Positions 8,017 through 16,905 of a stretch of 64,000 nt of DNA are shown one piece after another. Below the pieces are notes generated by a model that worked only from the letters and a program-made list of their open reading frames with translations, made no database searches and had not been told where the DNA came from. A program made the position numbers and the translations under genes. Source of the DNA: Halosolutus gelatinilyticus (GTDB taxonomy: Archaea > Halobacteriota > Halobacteria > Halobacteriales > Natrialbaceae); assembly GCF_023028105.1 (NCBI RefSeq), contig NZ_CP095491.1:372001-436000 (forward strand), written 5' to 3'. Positions within the stretch are counted from its first letter, which is position 1, and each line of letters begins with the position of its first letter.

Positions 8017-11000
8017 TCGTCGGTCCCTCCGGCGTCGTTCGTCGAGTCCGTTTCGCGTTCGGCGGGCGTGCCGCCGTCGCTCGCCGCCGCGGGGCTAGCC
8101 GCTCCTGGTGCGTCGAAGGACACGTCCGGACCGAAGTACCGCGTCCAGAGCACCAGCAGCGTCGGCAGGACCACGACGCTCGCGAGGAACGCGTAGGTGA
8201 TCGTCAGTCCGGTGATGATACCGAACTGGCGGAGCGCGGGGAGGATCGCGAAGGCGAGCGTGCCGAAGCCGCCGACGGTCGTCGCCGCGCTGCCGAGCAG
8301 GGCGCCGCCGGTGCCGGTGACCGTCGTTCGCAGCGCCGACCAGACGTTCCCCTGGCGCTCGAGTTCGAGCATGTACCGGTCGCTGACGTGGATGCTGTAG
8401 GCGACCCCGAGCCCGATGGTGAGGCTCGTGATCATCCCCGTCAGCACGTTGAAGGGCATGTCGATCAGATACATCGTTCCCAGGATCCAGCTGACGGTGA
8501 ACGCGACCGGCAGCAGGGTAACGGTTCCGAGCGTCGCGCTGTTGCCGGTCAGGTAGTACGCACCCGAGAGGAAGACGAACACGGCCACGAGCGTTATCAG
8601 CAGGCTCTCGAGGACGGTGTTCAGCAGGTCCTGTTCGACGATGTGGCTGACGACTGGATCGCCGGTGGCGATTGCGCTCCAGCGACCGTTGCCGTCCTCG
8701 ATGTCGTCGGCGATCGCGCGCATCTCGTCGGTCGTGTCGCCGACGGCGGCGCCGCCCTCAATGCCGACGATCAATCGCGCCGCGTCGTACTCGCCGCCGT
8801 CGGTTCGATGGAGCACCTGGCTCGCGGCTTGCTCGTCGGCCTCGTACAGCTGGTCGTACAGCGCCGTGACGTTCTCGTCGGGGACGCCGTCGCCGTCGGT
8901 GTCGGCTGCCCGGAACGACTCGTTGAACGATTCGTTCTGCGCGGCGACCGATTCCATCGTCGACAGCGGGTCCTGGACGCTCGCCTCGCCGTCCGCCCTC
9001 GTGTAGACGACGTCGCTCTCCGCGGCGTCGTCGCGCGCCACGTCGATCGCCGCGAGCAACTCGGGATCGTCGACGCCGCCGCCGTCGGCTTCGACGAGAA
9101 TCTGGGCCTGGCTGTCCTCGCGCTGGAAGTGCTGGTTGACGAACTCCAGATCGTCCTTGGCGTGGTACTCGCCGGGACTCATTCCGGCCGGCAGGTGCTC
9201 GGTCCACGCCGGCGGACTCTCCGCGAGGAAGTCTTCCTCCTGGAAGCTGGTGTCGACCTGGGACGCGCCGTAGACCCCGCCGGCCGAGAGGAGAAGGACG
9301 AGCACGAGGACGACCAGCGGCGCCTTTCGCGCGGCAATCGAACCGATCGTCAGGATCTCGCTGAAGCGGCCGCCGCCGGTCCCGAACGCGCGCTTGCGGC
9401 GGTCCAGGCCGCGCCCTTCAAGGAACTCGTCGATTTCGACCTTGAGCGCGGGGATCAGCGCGCCGAAGACGATCAGCGCGGCGACGATCCCGACGGAGCT
9501 GACGACCCCGAACTCCCGGATCGGGCCGATCGGGCTGACGAGGTTCGAGAGGAAGCCGATGACCGTCGTCGCCGTCACCCAGACGAGCGCGGCGCCGACG
9601 CCGGCCAGTGCGATCCGCATCGAGCCGCGGACGGTGCTGGACCGTCCTTCCGCCTCGCGCTGCTCGCGGTGGCGCATGAAGACGTGAATCGCGTAGTCGA
9701 TCGAGAGCCCGATCAGTAGGACGGGCACCGCGACGAACATCTGGTTGAACGCGATGTCCGCCCAGCCCATGAAGCCGAACGTCCAGACGAGAACGGCCAC
9801 GATGCCGACGACGCCTAGGACGATGTCGAGCAGGTCGCGGTAGGCGACCAGCAGGGCGACGACGACGAACAGCAGCGCGAGCGGACCGACGATGGCGAGA
9901 CTGTCGCCCATCGATCGGTCGATCTCGTCGGTGATGATCCCGCCGCCGAAGACGATATAGTCTTCGTCCTGTGCGGTGGCGAGTTCGCGGATCTCGAGTT
10001 GGCTCTCGACGATTCGATCGTCGAGTCCGCCCATCTCCTCCATGCCGTCGCCGGTCTGAGTCGACTGGCTGATCGAGGTCATCCGCGTCTCGGCTTCGGT
10101 GCTGCCCGGATCGTACGACGAGGGCATCAGCGCGAGCGCGAAGTTCTCCTCGTCGTCGTTCGACGAGAGCGTCTGCTCGAGGAGTTGTTCGTACTCCTCG
10201 TCGTCGAGCTCTTCTATGGCCTCGATCTGCTCTTCGAGCGACGGTTGCTCGTCGTTTTCTTGGAGCGCCCGCCGATCCTCTTGGAGTTGCTGGGAGTCTT
10301 CTTCGAGTTGCTCGTACTCGTCCGCGAAGATGCCGACCGTGGCACCCTGACGGATCTGCGCTAAATTCTCGGTCAGCTCCTGATACTCGGGGTTCTCCTG
10401 GGGAGCGTCGGTCGCCTGTTCGATTTCCCACCGCTGCGATTCGATCTCGCGAGCCTGGCCGACTCGCTGCTCGTACTCGGCGGCCTGCTCGTCGTCCAGC
10501 TCGGCCGCGGCGATCGTCTCCTCGACGACGGCCTCGATCTCGGCCTCCGTCGCCGCGGCGGCTTCTTCGTCACCGGCGGCCGTCTGGTTCGCGTACTCCC
10601 GTTGGAGGGCCAGCGTCTCGTTGAATCCCTCCTCGAGCGTGGCCGTTCTGTTCTCGAGTTGGGCCCGCCGCTGCTCGAGTTCAGCGCCTCGTGATTCGAG
10701 TTCCGCCACCCGCTCGTTGGTGATCGCGGTGAACGCGACGATGTTCTCGACGCCGGTGATCGAGTCGTTTTCCGCCAGCGTCTCGTTGATCGACTCGTTG
10801 TTCCGGATCTTCTGTTGGAATTCCAACGAAGCGATCAGCGACTCCTGCGTGAGTACGTTGTCGCCGCGTGTGATCACCTGCACGCTGGTCGTGTTCCCCT
10901 CGCCTTCGGTCTCGAAGTAGCCCTCGTCCTCGTCAGTGCCTTGAATGCGCTCCAGAGCTTTCGCCTCCGCTGACTCGCTCTCGAACTGATCGAGCGACGA

Positions 11001-11117
11001 ATCGTCGTCGATCATCGGCATGCCCGCGCCGACGAGCGCCGTCAGTAACAGGAGGACGACGATGACGATTCGAGAGTGCCCCGTGACCCCGTTTGCGATA
11101 CGATCTGGAAGGCTCAT
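8013..11117 (-). CDS. RND superfamily MMPL-type transporter
   Basis: A 1034-residue exporter with duplicated RND architecture. One membrane helix at about 12-34 is followed by a large extracytoplasmic domain to about 400, a helix bundle at 405-590 (LLIGLSIDYAIHVFMRHREQ holds the typical GxxxDY motif), a helix at 597-620, a second soluble domain to about 835, and a second bundle at 840-1005 with GLGVAYSIHVSDRY. Family members move hydrophobic molecules, often lipids, using the proton gradient; sterol-sensing-domain and HpnN-like proteins are relatives. The first soluble domain carries a long Glu/Gln-rich coiled-coil stretch at about 130-305, unusual for the family. It heads a two-gene operon with the TrmB regulator. 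A TATA box at 11191-11196 on the minus strand sits about 75 bases before the ATG. Confidence 0.93.
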   Translation of the reverse strand: MSLPDRIANGVTGHSRIVIVVLLLLTALVGAGMPMIDDDSSLDQFESESAEAKALERIQGTDEDEGYFETEGEGNTTSVQVITRGDNVLTQESLIASLEFQQKIRNNESINETLAENDSITGVENIVAFTAITNERVAELESRGAELEQRRAQLENRTATLEEGFNETLALQREYANQTAAGDEEAAAATEAEIEAVVEETIAAAELDDEQAAEYEQRVGQAREIESQRWEIEQATDAPQENPEYQELTENLAQIRQGATVGIFADEYEQLEEDSQQLQEDRRALQENDEQPSLEEQIEAIEELDDEEYEQLLEQTLSSNDDEENFALALMPSSYDPGSTEAETRMTSISQSTQTGDGMEEMGGLDDRIVESQLEIRELATAQDEDYIVFGGGIITDEIDRSMGDSLAIVGPLALLFVVVALLVAYRDLLDIVLGVVGIVAVLVWTFGFMGWADIAFNQMFVAVPVLLIGLSIDYAIHVFMRHREQREAEGRSSTVRGSMRIALAGVGAALVWVTATTVIGFLSNLVSPIGPIREFGVVSSVGIVAALIVFGALIPALKVEIDEFLEGRGLDRRKRAFGTGGGRFSEILTIGSIAARKAPLVVLVLVLLLSAGGVYGASQVDTSFQEEDFLAESPPAWTEHLPAGMSPGEYHAKDDLEFVNQHFQREDSQAQILVEADGGGVDDPELLAAIDVARDDAAESDVVYTRADGEASVQDPLSTMESVAAQNESFNESFRAADTDGDGVPDENVTALYDQLYEADEQAASQVLHRTDGGEYDAARLIVGIEGGAAVGDTTDEMRAIADDIEDGNGRWSAIATGDPVVSHIVEQDLLNTVLESLLITLVAVFVFLSGAYYLTGNSATLGTVTLLPVAFTVSWILGTMYLIDMPFNVLTGMITSLTIGLGVAYSIHVSDRYMLELERQGNVWSALRTTVTGTGGALLGSAATTVGGFGTLAFAILPALRQFGIITGLTITYAFLASVVVLPTLLVLWTRYFGPDVSFDAPGAASPAAASDGGTPAERETDSTNDAGGTDE

Positions 11118-11184
11118 CCGCTCACCTCTCCGAAATACACTATCTGAGTACAGGGAACCATTCTGTTGTTATGATCCTACAAAC

Positions 11185-11200
11185 TACCGCTATATACCTG
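11185..11200 (-). promoter_or_regulatory. Candidate promoter of the MMPL-trmB operon
   Basis: TATATA at 11191-11196, in a region clearly poorer in GC than its surroundings, lies upstream of the MMPL start at 11117. Transcription would begin near 11168 and leave a leader of about 50 bases. That is longer than typical haloarchaeal leaders and could hold the binding site of the TrmB regulator. Assigned from sequence pattern only. Confidence 0.45.
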
Positions 11201-11331
11201 TTCGGATACGGACGCCCGCGTGTGGTTAATCACCAGGGATCGGCGCGGGGCGATTCGTCTATCGCCCGTACGTCCGTCTAGGCAGGCTATCGATCCGAGA
11301 CGCGGCGAAACCTATCCGGAAGCGGTTTCGA

Positions 11332-12066
11332 TCACTCGATCGAGACCGTCGTCAGGTCCTCGGCGAACCGCACGTCGCCGTCGTAGTGGGCGCCGATCGA
11401 CTCGCGCATCTCCTCGCGGCGGCCGTCGGTGTGCGGATAGAGGTGAGTCAGGTAGACGCGTCCGATATCGCGGCCGGCGAGTTCCCTACCGAGGGCGTCG
11501 GGCGTCGGATGGTTCGAGACGTCGACGTCGTCCGGAAACGAGCAGTCGTGAGCCAGAATCGCGGAGCCGTCAGCGAAGTTCGCCAGTCCGGCGAACGCCT
11601 CGCTGTCGCCGCTGAAGGTGAACCGATCGTCGAAGCGGTAGGCGAGACAGGGCAGCGAGTGGCGGGTCTCGTAGGCCGAAACGTCGAAGTCCGCGATCGA
11701 GAACTCGCCGGGGACGACTTCCCGCACCTGCAGATCGATCTTCCCCTGCATGTACTCGTACACGGACAGCAGGTCGTCGAGCAGGGCCTTCGTTCCCTGC
11801 GGACCGAGGACTTCGAGGTGCTCCTCGCCGGCGAGCCAGCGGGCTTTCACCAGCGGCAACAGGTCGGCGACGTGGTCCAGATGATGGTGGGTCAGCAGGA
11901 CCGTCGAGACGTTCTCGTAGCCGACGCCGGACTGCTGGAGCCGGTGGAGCACGCCCGACCCGCAGTCGATCAGCACCGATCGGCCGTCTTCCTGGACGAG
12001 GATCCCGGTCTGGAACCGCTCGCCGGTCGGCATCGCGCTGCCGGTTCCGAGAAAGGTAACGCGCAT
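11332..12066 (-). CDS. MBL-fold metallo-hydrolase, RNase Z-like
   Basis: A 244-residue metallo-beta-lactamase-fold protein from the ATG at 12066, where the family start MRVTFLGTGSAMP is exact. Metal ligands are visible in LLTHHHLDHVADL (about residue 77), in FSGDSEAF (the bridging Asp) and in YLTHLYPH near the C-terminus; AHDCSF is the additional RNase Z-family motif. It lacks the long exosite insertion typical of true tRNase Z, and the motif is HHHLDH. It is therefore more probably a general RNase Z-like hydrolase (phosphodiesterase type) than the tRNA 3'-processing enzyme. It is divergent from rqcH at 12355. The longer in-frame extension to 12543 is antisense to rqcH and is rejected. Confidence 0.88.
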   Translation of the reverse strand: MRVTFLGTGSAMPTGERFQTGILVQEDGRSVLIDCGSGVLHRLQQSGVGYENVSTVLLTHHHLDHVADLLPLVKARWLAGEEHLEVLGPQGTKALLDDLLSVYEYMQGKIDLQVREVVPGEFSIADFDVSAYETRHSLPCLAYRFDDRFTFSGDSEAFAGLANFADGSAILAHDCSFPDDVDVSNHPTPDALGRELAGRDIGRVYLTHLYPHTDGRREEMRESIGAHYDGDVRFAEDLTTVSIE

Positions 12067-12172
12067 ACAAACACGTCCGACGGCCCGACCGATAAGACTG
12101 ACTTCTCGTCCCGTTCTCGCCCGTTCGGCCGTCCCCCTGTACCTGCGCTCGGAGGAACCCGCTATTTTGGAT

Positions 12173-12263
12173 CCGCCACGAAAGCCGCTGGCTCGGCGAA
12201 CCCGGACACAGCAAGGACCGCAGCAAGTTCTGGGAGTCGAACACGGCAGGGCTTTCGTGGCGG
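12173..12263. repeat. Perfect 14-bp inverted repeat enclosing 63 bases (possible structured RNA)
   Basis: The arms CCGCCACGAAAGCC (12173-12186) and GGCTTTCGTGGCGG (12250-12263) are perfect reverse complements in the 288-base space between the divergent RNase Z-like gene and rqcH. The enclosed 63 bases contain no open frame and do not match tRNA, SRP RNA or RNase P signatures that I know. No target-site duplication is evident next to the arms. It could be a structured small RNA, a 5' leader element or a relic of a small mobile element. Confidence 0.6.
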
Positions 12264-12354
12264 TCGTAATCGTTCTCACCGGGTTTTCGGACGATCCCGT
12301 CGGACCTCGAACGGGAGCGACACGCCTTTTTGACCGCGCCGGGGAGTGTGCGAT

Positions 12355-14517
12355 ATGGATCCGAAGCGGGAACTCACCAGCGTCGATCTCGCCGCCCTCG
12401 TTCGGGAACTCGGTGTCTACGAGGGTGCGAAGGTCGACAAGGCCTATCTCTACGGCGACGATCTCGTCCGCCTCAAAATGCGGGACTTCGATCGGGGCCG
12501 GGTCGAACTGCTCCTCGAAGTCGGCGAGGTCAAACGCGCCCACACGGTCGCCCCCGAGCGCGTCCCCGACGCCCCCGGACGGCCGCCGCAGTTCGCGATG
12601 ATGCTCCGGAATCGGCTGTCGGGGGCGGACTTCGTCGGCGTCGAACAGTACGAGTTCGATCGCATCCTCGAGTTCGTGTTTGACCGCGAAGACGGCACGA
12701 CGAGGATCATCGTCGAACTGTTCGGGCAGGGGAACGTCGCCGTCACGGACGGCGAGTACGAGGTGATCGACTCCCTCGAAACGGTTCGGCTCAAGTCCCG
12801 CACCGTCGCGCCCGGCTCGCGCTACGAGTTCCCGGAGTCACGGACGAACCCGCTGACGGTCTCCCGCGAGCAGTTCGATCGCGAGATGGACCAGTCCGAT
12901 ACGGACGTCGTTCGGACGCTCGCGACGCAGTTGAACTTCGGCGGCCTCTACGCCGAGGAACTGTGCACCCGCGCCGGCGTCGAGAAGACGATCGACATCG
13001 ACGACGCCACCGACGACGACTACCGTCGCATCTACGAGGCGATCGAACGGCTCGCGCTCGACGTCCGCAACGGGAACTTCGATCCTCGAATCTACCGCGA
13101 ACCCGCGGACGGCGACGAGAGCGACGGCGAGGGGAGCAGCGACGACGGCGAGGGAGAGGACGCGCGGGTCGTCGACGTCACACCGTTCCCGCTGGAGGAA
13201 CGCGGGAAGATGATCGCCGACCCGGCCGACAGCTTCCTCGCCGCGCTGGACGACTACTTCTTCGAGTTCTCGCTCGAGGACGAGTCCGAGCCCGATCCGA
13301 CCGAACAGAAGCCGGACTTCGAGGCCGAGATCGCGAAACACCGGCGGATCATCGAGCAACAGGAGGGCGCGATCGAGGGGTTCGAACAGCAGGCCGAGGC
13401 CCAGCGCGATCGGGCCGAACTGTTGTACGCGAACTACGGTCTCGTCGACGAGATTCTCTCGACGGTCCAGCAGGCCCGCGCGCAGGATCGGCCGTGGGAC
13501 GAAATCGAGGAGCGCTTCGAGGAGGGCAAAGAGCGCGGCATCGAGGCTGCCGAGGCGGTCGTCGACGTCGACGGCAGCGAGGGGACCGTGACGGTCGAAA
13601 TCGACGGCGAGCGGATCGACCTGTTCGCCCGCGACGGCGTCGAGCAGAACGCCGATCGGCTCTACAACGAAGCGAAACGGATCGAAGAGAAAAAAGAGGG
13701 CGCGCTCGCTGCGATCGAAGACACCCGCGAGGACTTAGAAGGGGCCAAGCGCCGCAAGGAGCAGTGGGAAGCCGAGGATGCGGCGGCCGACGCAGACGAC
13801 GACGAAGACGAGAGCGACGATCGCGACTGGCTCTCGATGCCCTCCGTCCCGATCCGCGAGAACGAACCGTGGTACGATCGGTTCCGATGGTTCCACACCA
13901 GCGACGGCTACCTCGTGATCGGCGGGCGCAACGCCGACCAGAACGAGGAACTCGTCAAGAAGTACCTCGAACCCGGCGACAAGGTGCTCCACACGCAGGC
14001 CCACGGCGGCCCCGTCACGGTCCTCAAGGCGACGGATCCCAGCGAGGCCTCGTCGCACGACATCGAACTCCCCGAGTCGAGCGTCGAGGAGGCCGCCCAG
14101 TTCGCCGTCTCCTACGCGTCGGTCTGGAAGGACGGCCGCTACGCGGGCGACGTCTACGCCGTCGACTCGGACCAGGTCTCGAAGACCCCCGAGAGCGGCG
14201 AGTACCTGGAGAAGGGGGGCTTTGCGGTTCGGGGCGATCGAACCTACTACGACGACACGCCGGTCGGCGTCACGGTCGGCATCCAGTGCGAGCCGTGGAC
14301 CCGCGTGATCGGCGGCCCGCCGTCGGCGATCGAGGGCCAGGCGGAGACGACGATCGCGGTCGAACCCGGCCGCTACGCCCAGGCCGACACGGCGAAGCGG
14401 ATCTACCGGCGCTTCCGCGAGCGGTTCGAAGACGAGACGTTCGTCCGCAAGATCGCCAGCCCCGATCGAATTCAATACTTCCTGCCGCCGGGCGGAAGCC
14501 GGATCGCGGACGACTGA
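12355..14517 (+). CDS. rqcH: RqcH / NFACT family ribosome quality-control protein (Rqc2 homolog)
   Basis: A 720-residue archaeal NFACT protein, formerly annotated fibronectin-binding protein A-like. The ATG at 12355 gives the typical start MDPKRELTSVDLAALVREL. The NFACT-N domain occupies about 1-230. A highly acidic linker at about 250-275 is followed by coiled-coil helices at 320-400 and another at 430-480. The NFACT-R domain at about 500-620 begins WYDRFRWFHTSDGYLVIGGRNADQNE; that WFHTS/GGRNAxQNE block is the family hallmark. Homologues bind 50S subunits obstructed by peptidyl-tRNA and recruit tRNA-Ala to add C-terminal Ala tails. It therefore belongs to the same rescue field as Pelota (22255). 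It stands alone, with TATA-like TTTTTGAC about 25 bases upstream. Confidence 0.93.
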   Translation: MDPKRELTSVDLAALVRELGVYEGAKVDKAYLYGDDLVRLKMRDFDRGRVELLLEVGEVKRAHTVAPERVPDAPGRPPQFAMMLRNRLSGADFVGVEQYEFDRILEFVFDREDGTTRIIVELFGQGNVAVTDGEYEVIDSLETVRLKSRTVAPGSRYEFPESRTNPLTVSREQFDREMDQSDTDVVRTLATQLNFGGLYAEELCTRAGVEKTIDIDDATDDDYRRIYEAIERLALDVRNGNFDPRIYREPADGDESDGEGSSDDGEGEDARVVDVTPFPLEERGKMIADPADSFLAALDDYFFEFSLEDESEPDPTEQKPDFEAEIAKHRRIIEQQEGAIEGFEQQAEAQRDRAELLYANYGLVDEILSTVQQARAQDRPWDEIEERFEEGKERGIEAAEAVVDVDGSEGTVTVEIDGERIDLFARDGVEQNADRLYNEAKRIEEKKEGALAAIEDTREDLEGAKRRKEQWEAEDAAADADDDEDESDDRDWLSMPSVPIRENEPWYDRFRWFHTSDGYLVIGGRNADQNEELVKKYLEPGDKVLHTQAHGGPVTVLKATDPSEASSHDIELPESSVEEAAQFAVSYASVWKDGRYAGDVYAVDSDQVSKTPESGEYLEKGGFAVRGDRTYYDDTPVGVTVGIQCEPWTRVIGGPPSAIEGQAETTIAVEPGRYAQADTAKRIYRRFRERFEDETFVRKIASPDRIQYFLPPGGSRIADD

Positions 14518-14602
14518 TTCCGTCGCGGATCGACGTCCGCGCGCGATCGCCGGTGACGACTCGAGCACAACACCAATGGGGGAGGTGCCCGTATCGGACC
14601 CT

Positions 14603-14983
14603 ATGAGTCCGTCAAATGGAACTCGCGTCGAAGAGGTCATGTCGACGCCGCTGGAGACGATCTCGAAGCGTGCGACGATCGCGGACGCCGCGACGGTGAT
14701 GCGCGACAACGAAATCAGCGCGCTCGTCGTGACGACGGATCCGCCGTCGATCATCACCAGCACCGACATCGTGGCCGCTGCCGCCGACGGGCGCGACCCG
14801 ACCGAGGTGCAGGTCGCCGAGGTGATGACCGAATCCGTCGAGACCGTGCCGCCGGACCTCTATCTGGAGGAGATCGCGGCGATGATGGTCAACTTCGGCA
14901 TCAAACACCTCCCCGTCGTCGACGAGGACGACGAGTATATCGGAATGATCTCCTCGACCGACGTCACCGCGCAACTCTCCTGA
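14603..14983 (+). CDS. CBS-domain pair protein
   Basis: A 126-residue protein made of two CBS domains (Bateman module) and little else. The first runs from VEEVMSTPLETISKRATI to TSTDIVAAAADG, the second from VAEVMTESVETVPPDLY to GMISSTDVTAQL. Such modules bind adenine nucleotides or S-adenosylmethionine and serve as energy or metabolite sensors. The target is unknown. The ATG at 14603 is chosen because the residues encoded before it are not conserved-looking; a start at 14576 would add nine residues. It follows rqcH by 85 bases on the same strand. Confidence 0.88.
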   Translation: MSPSNGTRVEEVMSTPLETISKRATIADAATVMRDNEISALVVTTDPPSIITSTDIVAAAADGRDPTEVQVAEVMTESVETVPPDLYLEEIAAMMVNFGIKHLPVVDEDDEYIGMISSTDVTAQLS

Positions 14984-15091
14984 CGGCGAGATCCGGGTGG
15001 TCTGTGCCCCTCGAAACGAGTTTTCGATCGATCCGTCGACGTAGCGCCTGCGCTCTCGCGTCGCGGTTCCGGTCTCGGACGACCGCTTCGA

Positions 15092-15376
15092 CTACTCGTC
15101 GCCGGCTTCTTCGACGCGCGCGGCGTGTTTCTCGAGATCGGCGGCGATCGTCCGCGCCTGATCGGGCGTCAGCGCGAGTTCCTCCATGTGGGCGGGGAGG
15201 TGTTCCTCGGTCATGTTGTCGAGTTCGAACTGCAGTCGAACGCGGTCGGGGTTCTCCCTGTCCGACGTCGCGTTCACGACGGCAAACGACTCTGTCTCGA
15301 AGTCGTGCCCCGTCGCGACGGCGTCGACGAGGTCGAGCGTCGTGTACGCGTTGACCTTCATCAGTCGATCGGCCAT
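15092..15376 (-). CDS. Conserved haloarchaeal small protein (DUF6360-like)
   Basis: A 94-residue acidic protein beginning MADRLMKVNAYTTLDLVDAV. Its pattern matches what I recall of the haloarchaeal family named DUF6360; the number is from memory and should be checked. It has no transmembrane segment or signal peptide. The C-terminal half (LTPDQARTIAADLEKHAARVEE) is a predicted amphipathic helix. Function is unknown. It lies on the minus strand downstream of ccdA with about 70 bases between. Confidence 0.75.
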   Translation of the reverse strand: MADRLMKVNAYTTLDLVDAVATGHDFETESFAVVNATSDRENPDRVRLQFELDNMTEEHLPAHMEELALTPDQARTIAADLEKHAARVEEAGDE

Positions 15377-15446
15377 GTGTCCGGTTCGAGAGAGCGCTCG
15401 AACGCACTTATACTGCCGGGCGGTGGCAAGCGTTCGCCGGCGTGTG

Positions 15447-16142
15447 TCACGTGGTTCCCGGGAGAACGGCGAACACGAACACGAGGTAGTAGACGGAGAC
15501 GACCACGAGGACGACGCCGACGAGACGGTTCAACGGCGACCCGTAGCGTGCGAGCGTCCGGGTGAGACGCCGGCCGAGCGACTGCGAGAGGACGGCGAAC
15601 GCCAGCAGCGGAGCGCCGATCCCCAGCCCGAACGCAAGGAAGCCGAGCATCACTTCCAGTCCCGAGTCGAACCCGGGGAAGACGACCGTCGATCGGCCGA
15701 AAAACAGCGCGATCAGCCCCGGGTTGCAGGGAATGACGATCGCCCCGAAGAAGAAGCCGTAGCCGAACGCCGACAGGGTGGGATACCTGCTGTGGGGCGG
15801 TTCTATCGTCGGAAATCGGGCGAACCCGTTCGGCGCGACGACGAGCACCGCGCCGACGACCGCGAGGACGGCGAAGGCGATCGGCGAGAGGAGGTCGACG
15901 GCGTCCGCGACCCCCGCTCCCAGCACGACGGTCCACAGCAGGCCGACGACCGTCACGAACGCCAGCACGCCGGCGACGACGAGGAGGCCGAGCAGCGCTT
16001 CCGAGGGTCGCCGATCGCCCTCGCTTGCAGAGACCAGGTACGCGACGAACGAGGGATACAGGGGGATGACGCAGGTCGCCGTCAGCGGCGTCGCGAGGCC
16101 GAGCAGGAAGAACTCGAGTAGCGCGGCGGCGGTCGAGGTCAC
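15447..16142 (-). CDS. ccdA: Cytochrome c biogenesis protein CcdA family (thiol-disulfide membrane transporter)
   Basis: A 231-residue polytopic membrane protein of the CcdA/DsbD-beta type with about six helices. The two redox cysteines are present: Cys24 in TATCVIPLYPS in helix 1 and a second near 139 in VIPCNPGLIALFF in helix 4, each in the expected Pro/Cys context. CcdA carries reducing equivalents from cytoplasmic thioredoxin across the membrane to outward-facing thioredoxin-like proteins. Those keep apocytochrome c haem-binding cysteines, or other outside thiols, reduced. A thioredoxin-like Tat lipoprotein gene lies 58 bases upstream on the same strand and is the obvious partner. Confidence 0.93.
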   Translation of the reverse strand: MTSTAAALLEFFLLGLATPLTATCVIPLYPSFVAYLVSASEGDRRPSEALLGLLVVAGVLAFVTVVGLLWTVVLGAGVADAVDLLSPIAFAVLAVVGAVLVVAPNGFARFPTIEPPHSRYPTLSAFGYGFFFGAIVIPCNPGLIALFFGRSTVVFPGFDSGLEVMLGFLAFGLGIGAPLLAFAVLSQSLGRRLTRTLARYGSPLNRLVGVVLVVVSVYYLVFVFAVLPGTT

Positions 16143-16200
16143 GGGTGTGGATTCGTGAGAGCGGGGTCGATCGGGTGCGCCGCGATAACCTCCATCGGTA

Positions 16201-16785
16201 TCAGCAGTTCCCGTCGAGCACCGACTCGAGCGGGCCGGCGTCGACGACCTTGTCGAGGCTATAGACGCCGCCGTTCGGACAGACGACGATCACCGGTGAA
16301 GCCGCGCTGGTGGTTACGTCCCTCCCGAAGTCGTCGATGAGGCTCCTCGTAACGTCTTCCGTAGACGTCCCGAACCGCCACTCGAAGCCGTCTTCCGACG
16401 CGTAGGTCCGGATCTTCTCCGGATCGTCGTTCGGATCGATCGTGAGGTCGACGATCTCGACGTCGCCCGCCGTCGCGTAGAAGTCGGCGAACTGCTTTTG
16501 CTGGGCGTGACAGGCCGTACACCCTCGCGAGAACGTGTGCACGATGGCGGGCCGATCGAAGTCCGCGACGCGGAACTCCTCGTCGGACGTGACGTCCGTG
16601 AGCGAAGCGGTCCGCCAGGTCGCGTCATCCGCGACGTCGACCGACTCGGGGTTCACGTCCTCCCCGCCTTCGCCGTCCGTACCGCCGTCGTCGCTTATGC
16701 ACCCTGCTATCGACGCCAGCGCGCTCGTCCCGACCACCTGAAGCACGCGTCGGCGATCGACCGGTCCCCGATCGATGATACTCAT
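16201..16785 (-). CDS. Thioredoxin-like (TlpA/redoxin) lipoprotein, Tat-exported
   Basis: 194 residues from the ATG at 16785. The N-terminus has a twin-arginine stretch (DRRRVLQVVG) leading to a lipobox ASIAGC with lipidation Cys29, then an acidic Gly/Asp/Glu spacer. The mature domain is thioredoxin-like with the redox pair CTAC in FSRGCTACHAQQKQF. The C-terminal cis-Pro region reads AASPVIVVCPNGG. It would be anchored outside the cytoplasmic membrane and be reduced by the adjacent CcdA, acting as a thiol reductase. A longer start at 16809 adds eight residues before the twin arginines and is less likely. Confidence 0.88.
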   Translation of the reverse strand: MSIIDRGPVDRRRVLQVVGTSALASIAGCISDDGGTDGEGGEDVNPESVDVADDATWRTASLTDVTSDEEFRVADFDRPAIVHTFSRGCTACHAQQKQFADFYATAGDVEIVDLTIDPNDDPEKIRTYASEDGFEWRFGTSTEDVTRSLIDDFGRDVTTSAASPVIVVCPNGGVYSLDKVVDAGPLESVLDGNC

Positions 16786-16905
16786 TCTGAACGTCTCTTG
16801 GGACGACAACGTAACAATAGTTCTGGTACGAACGCCGATACGATGACTCGCCCGAGACGAGTCACCTTCCCGATCGGAACAGTCGTCCGACGGGACCGGA
16901 GCGGA

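Noticed and set aside
11093-11281. A 62-codon plus-strand frame over the MMPL promoter.
   Set aside because: It overlaps the start of a firm gene and the TATA box region and has no conserved features.
12230-12250. A TTCGA-containing stretch resembling a tRNA T-loop inside the inverted repeat.
   Set aside because: The bases on either side cannot form the 5-bp T stem and no acceptor or anticodon stem is present.
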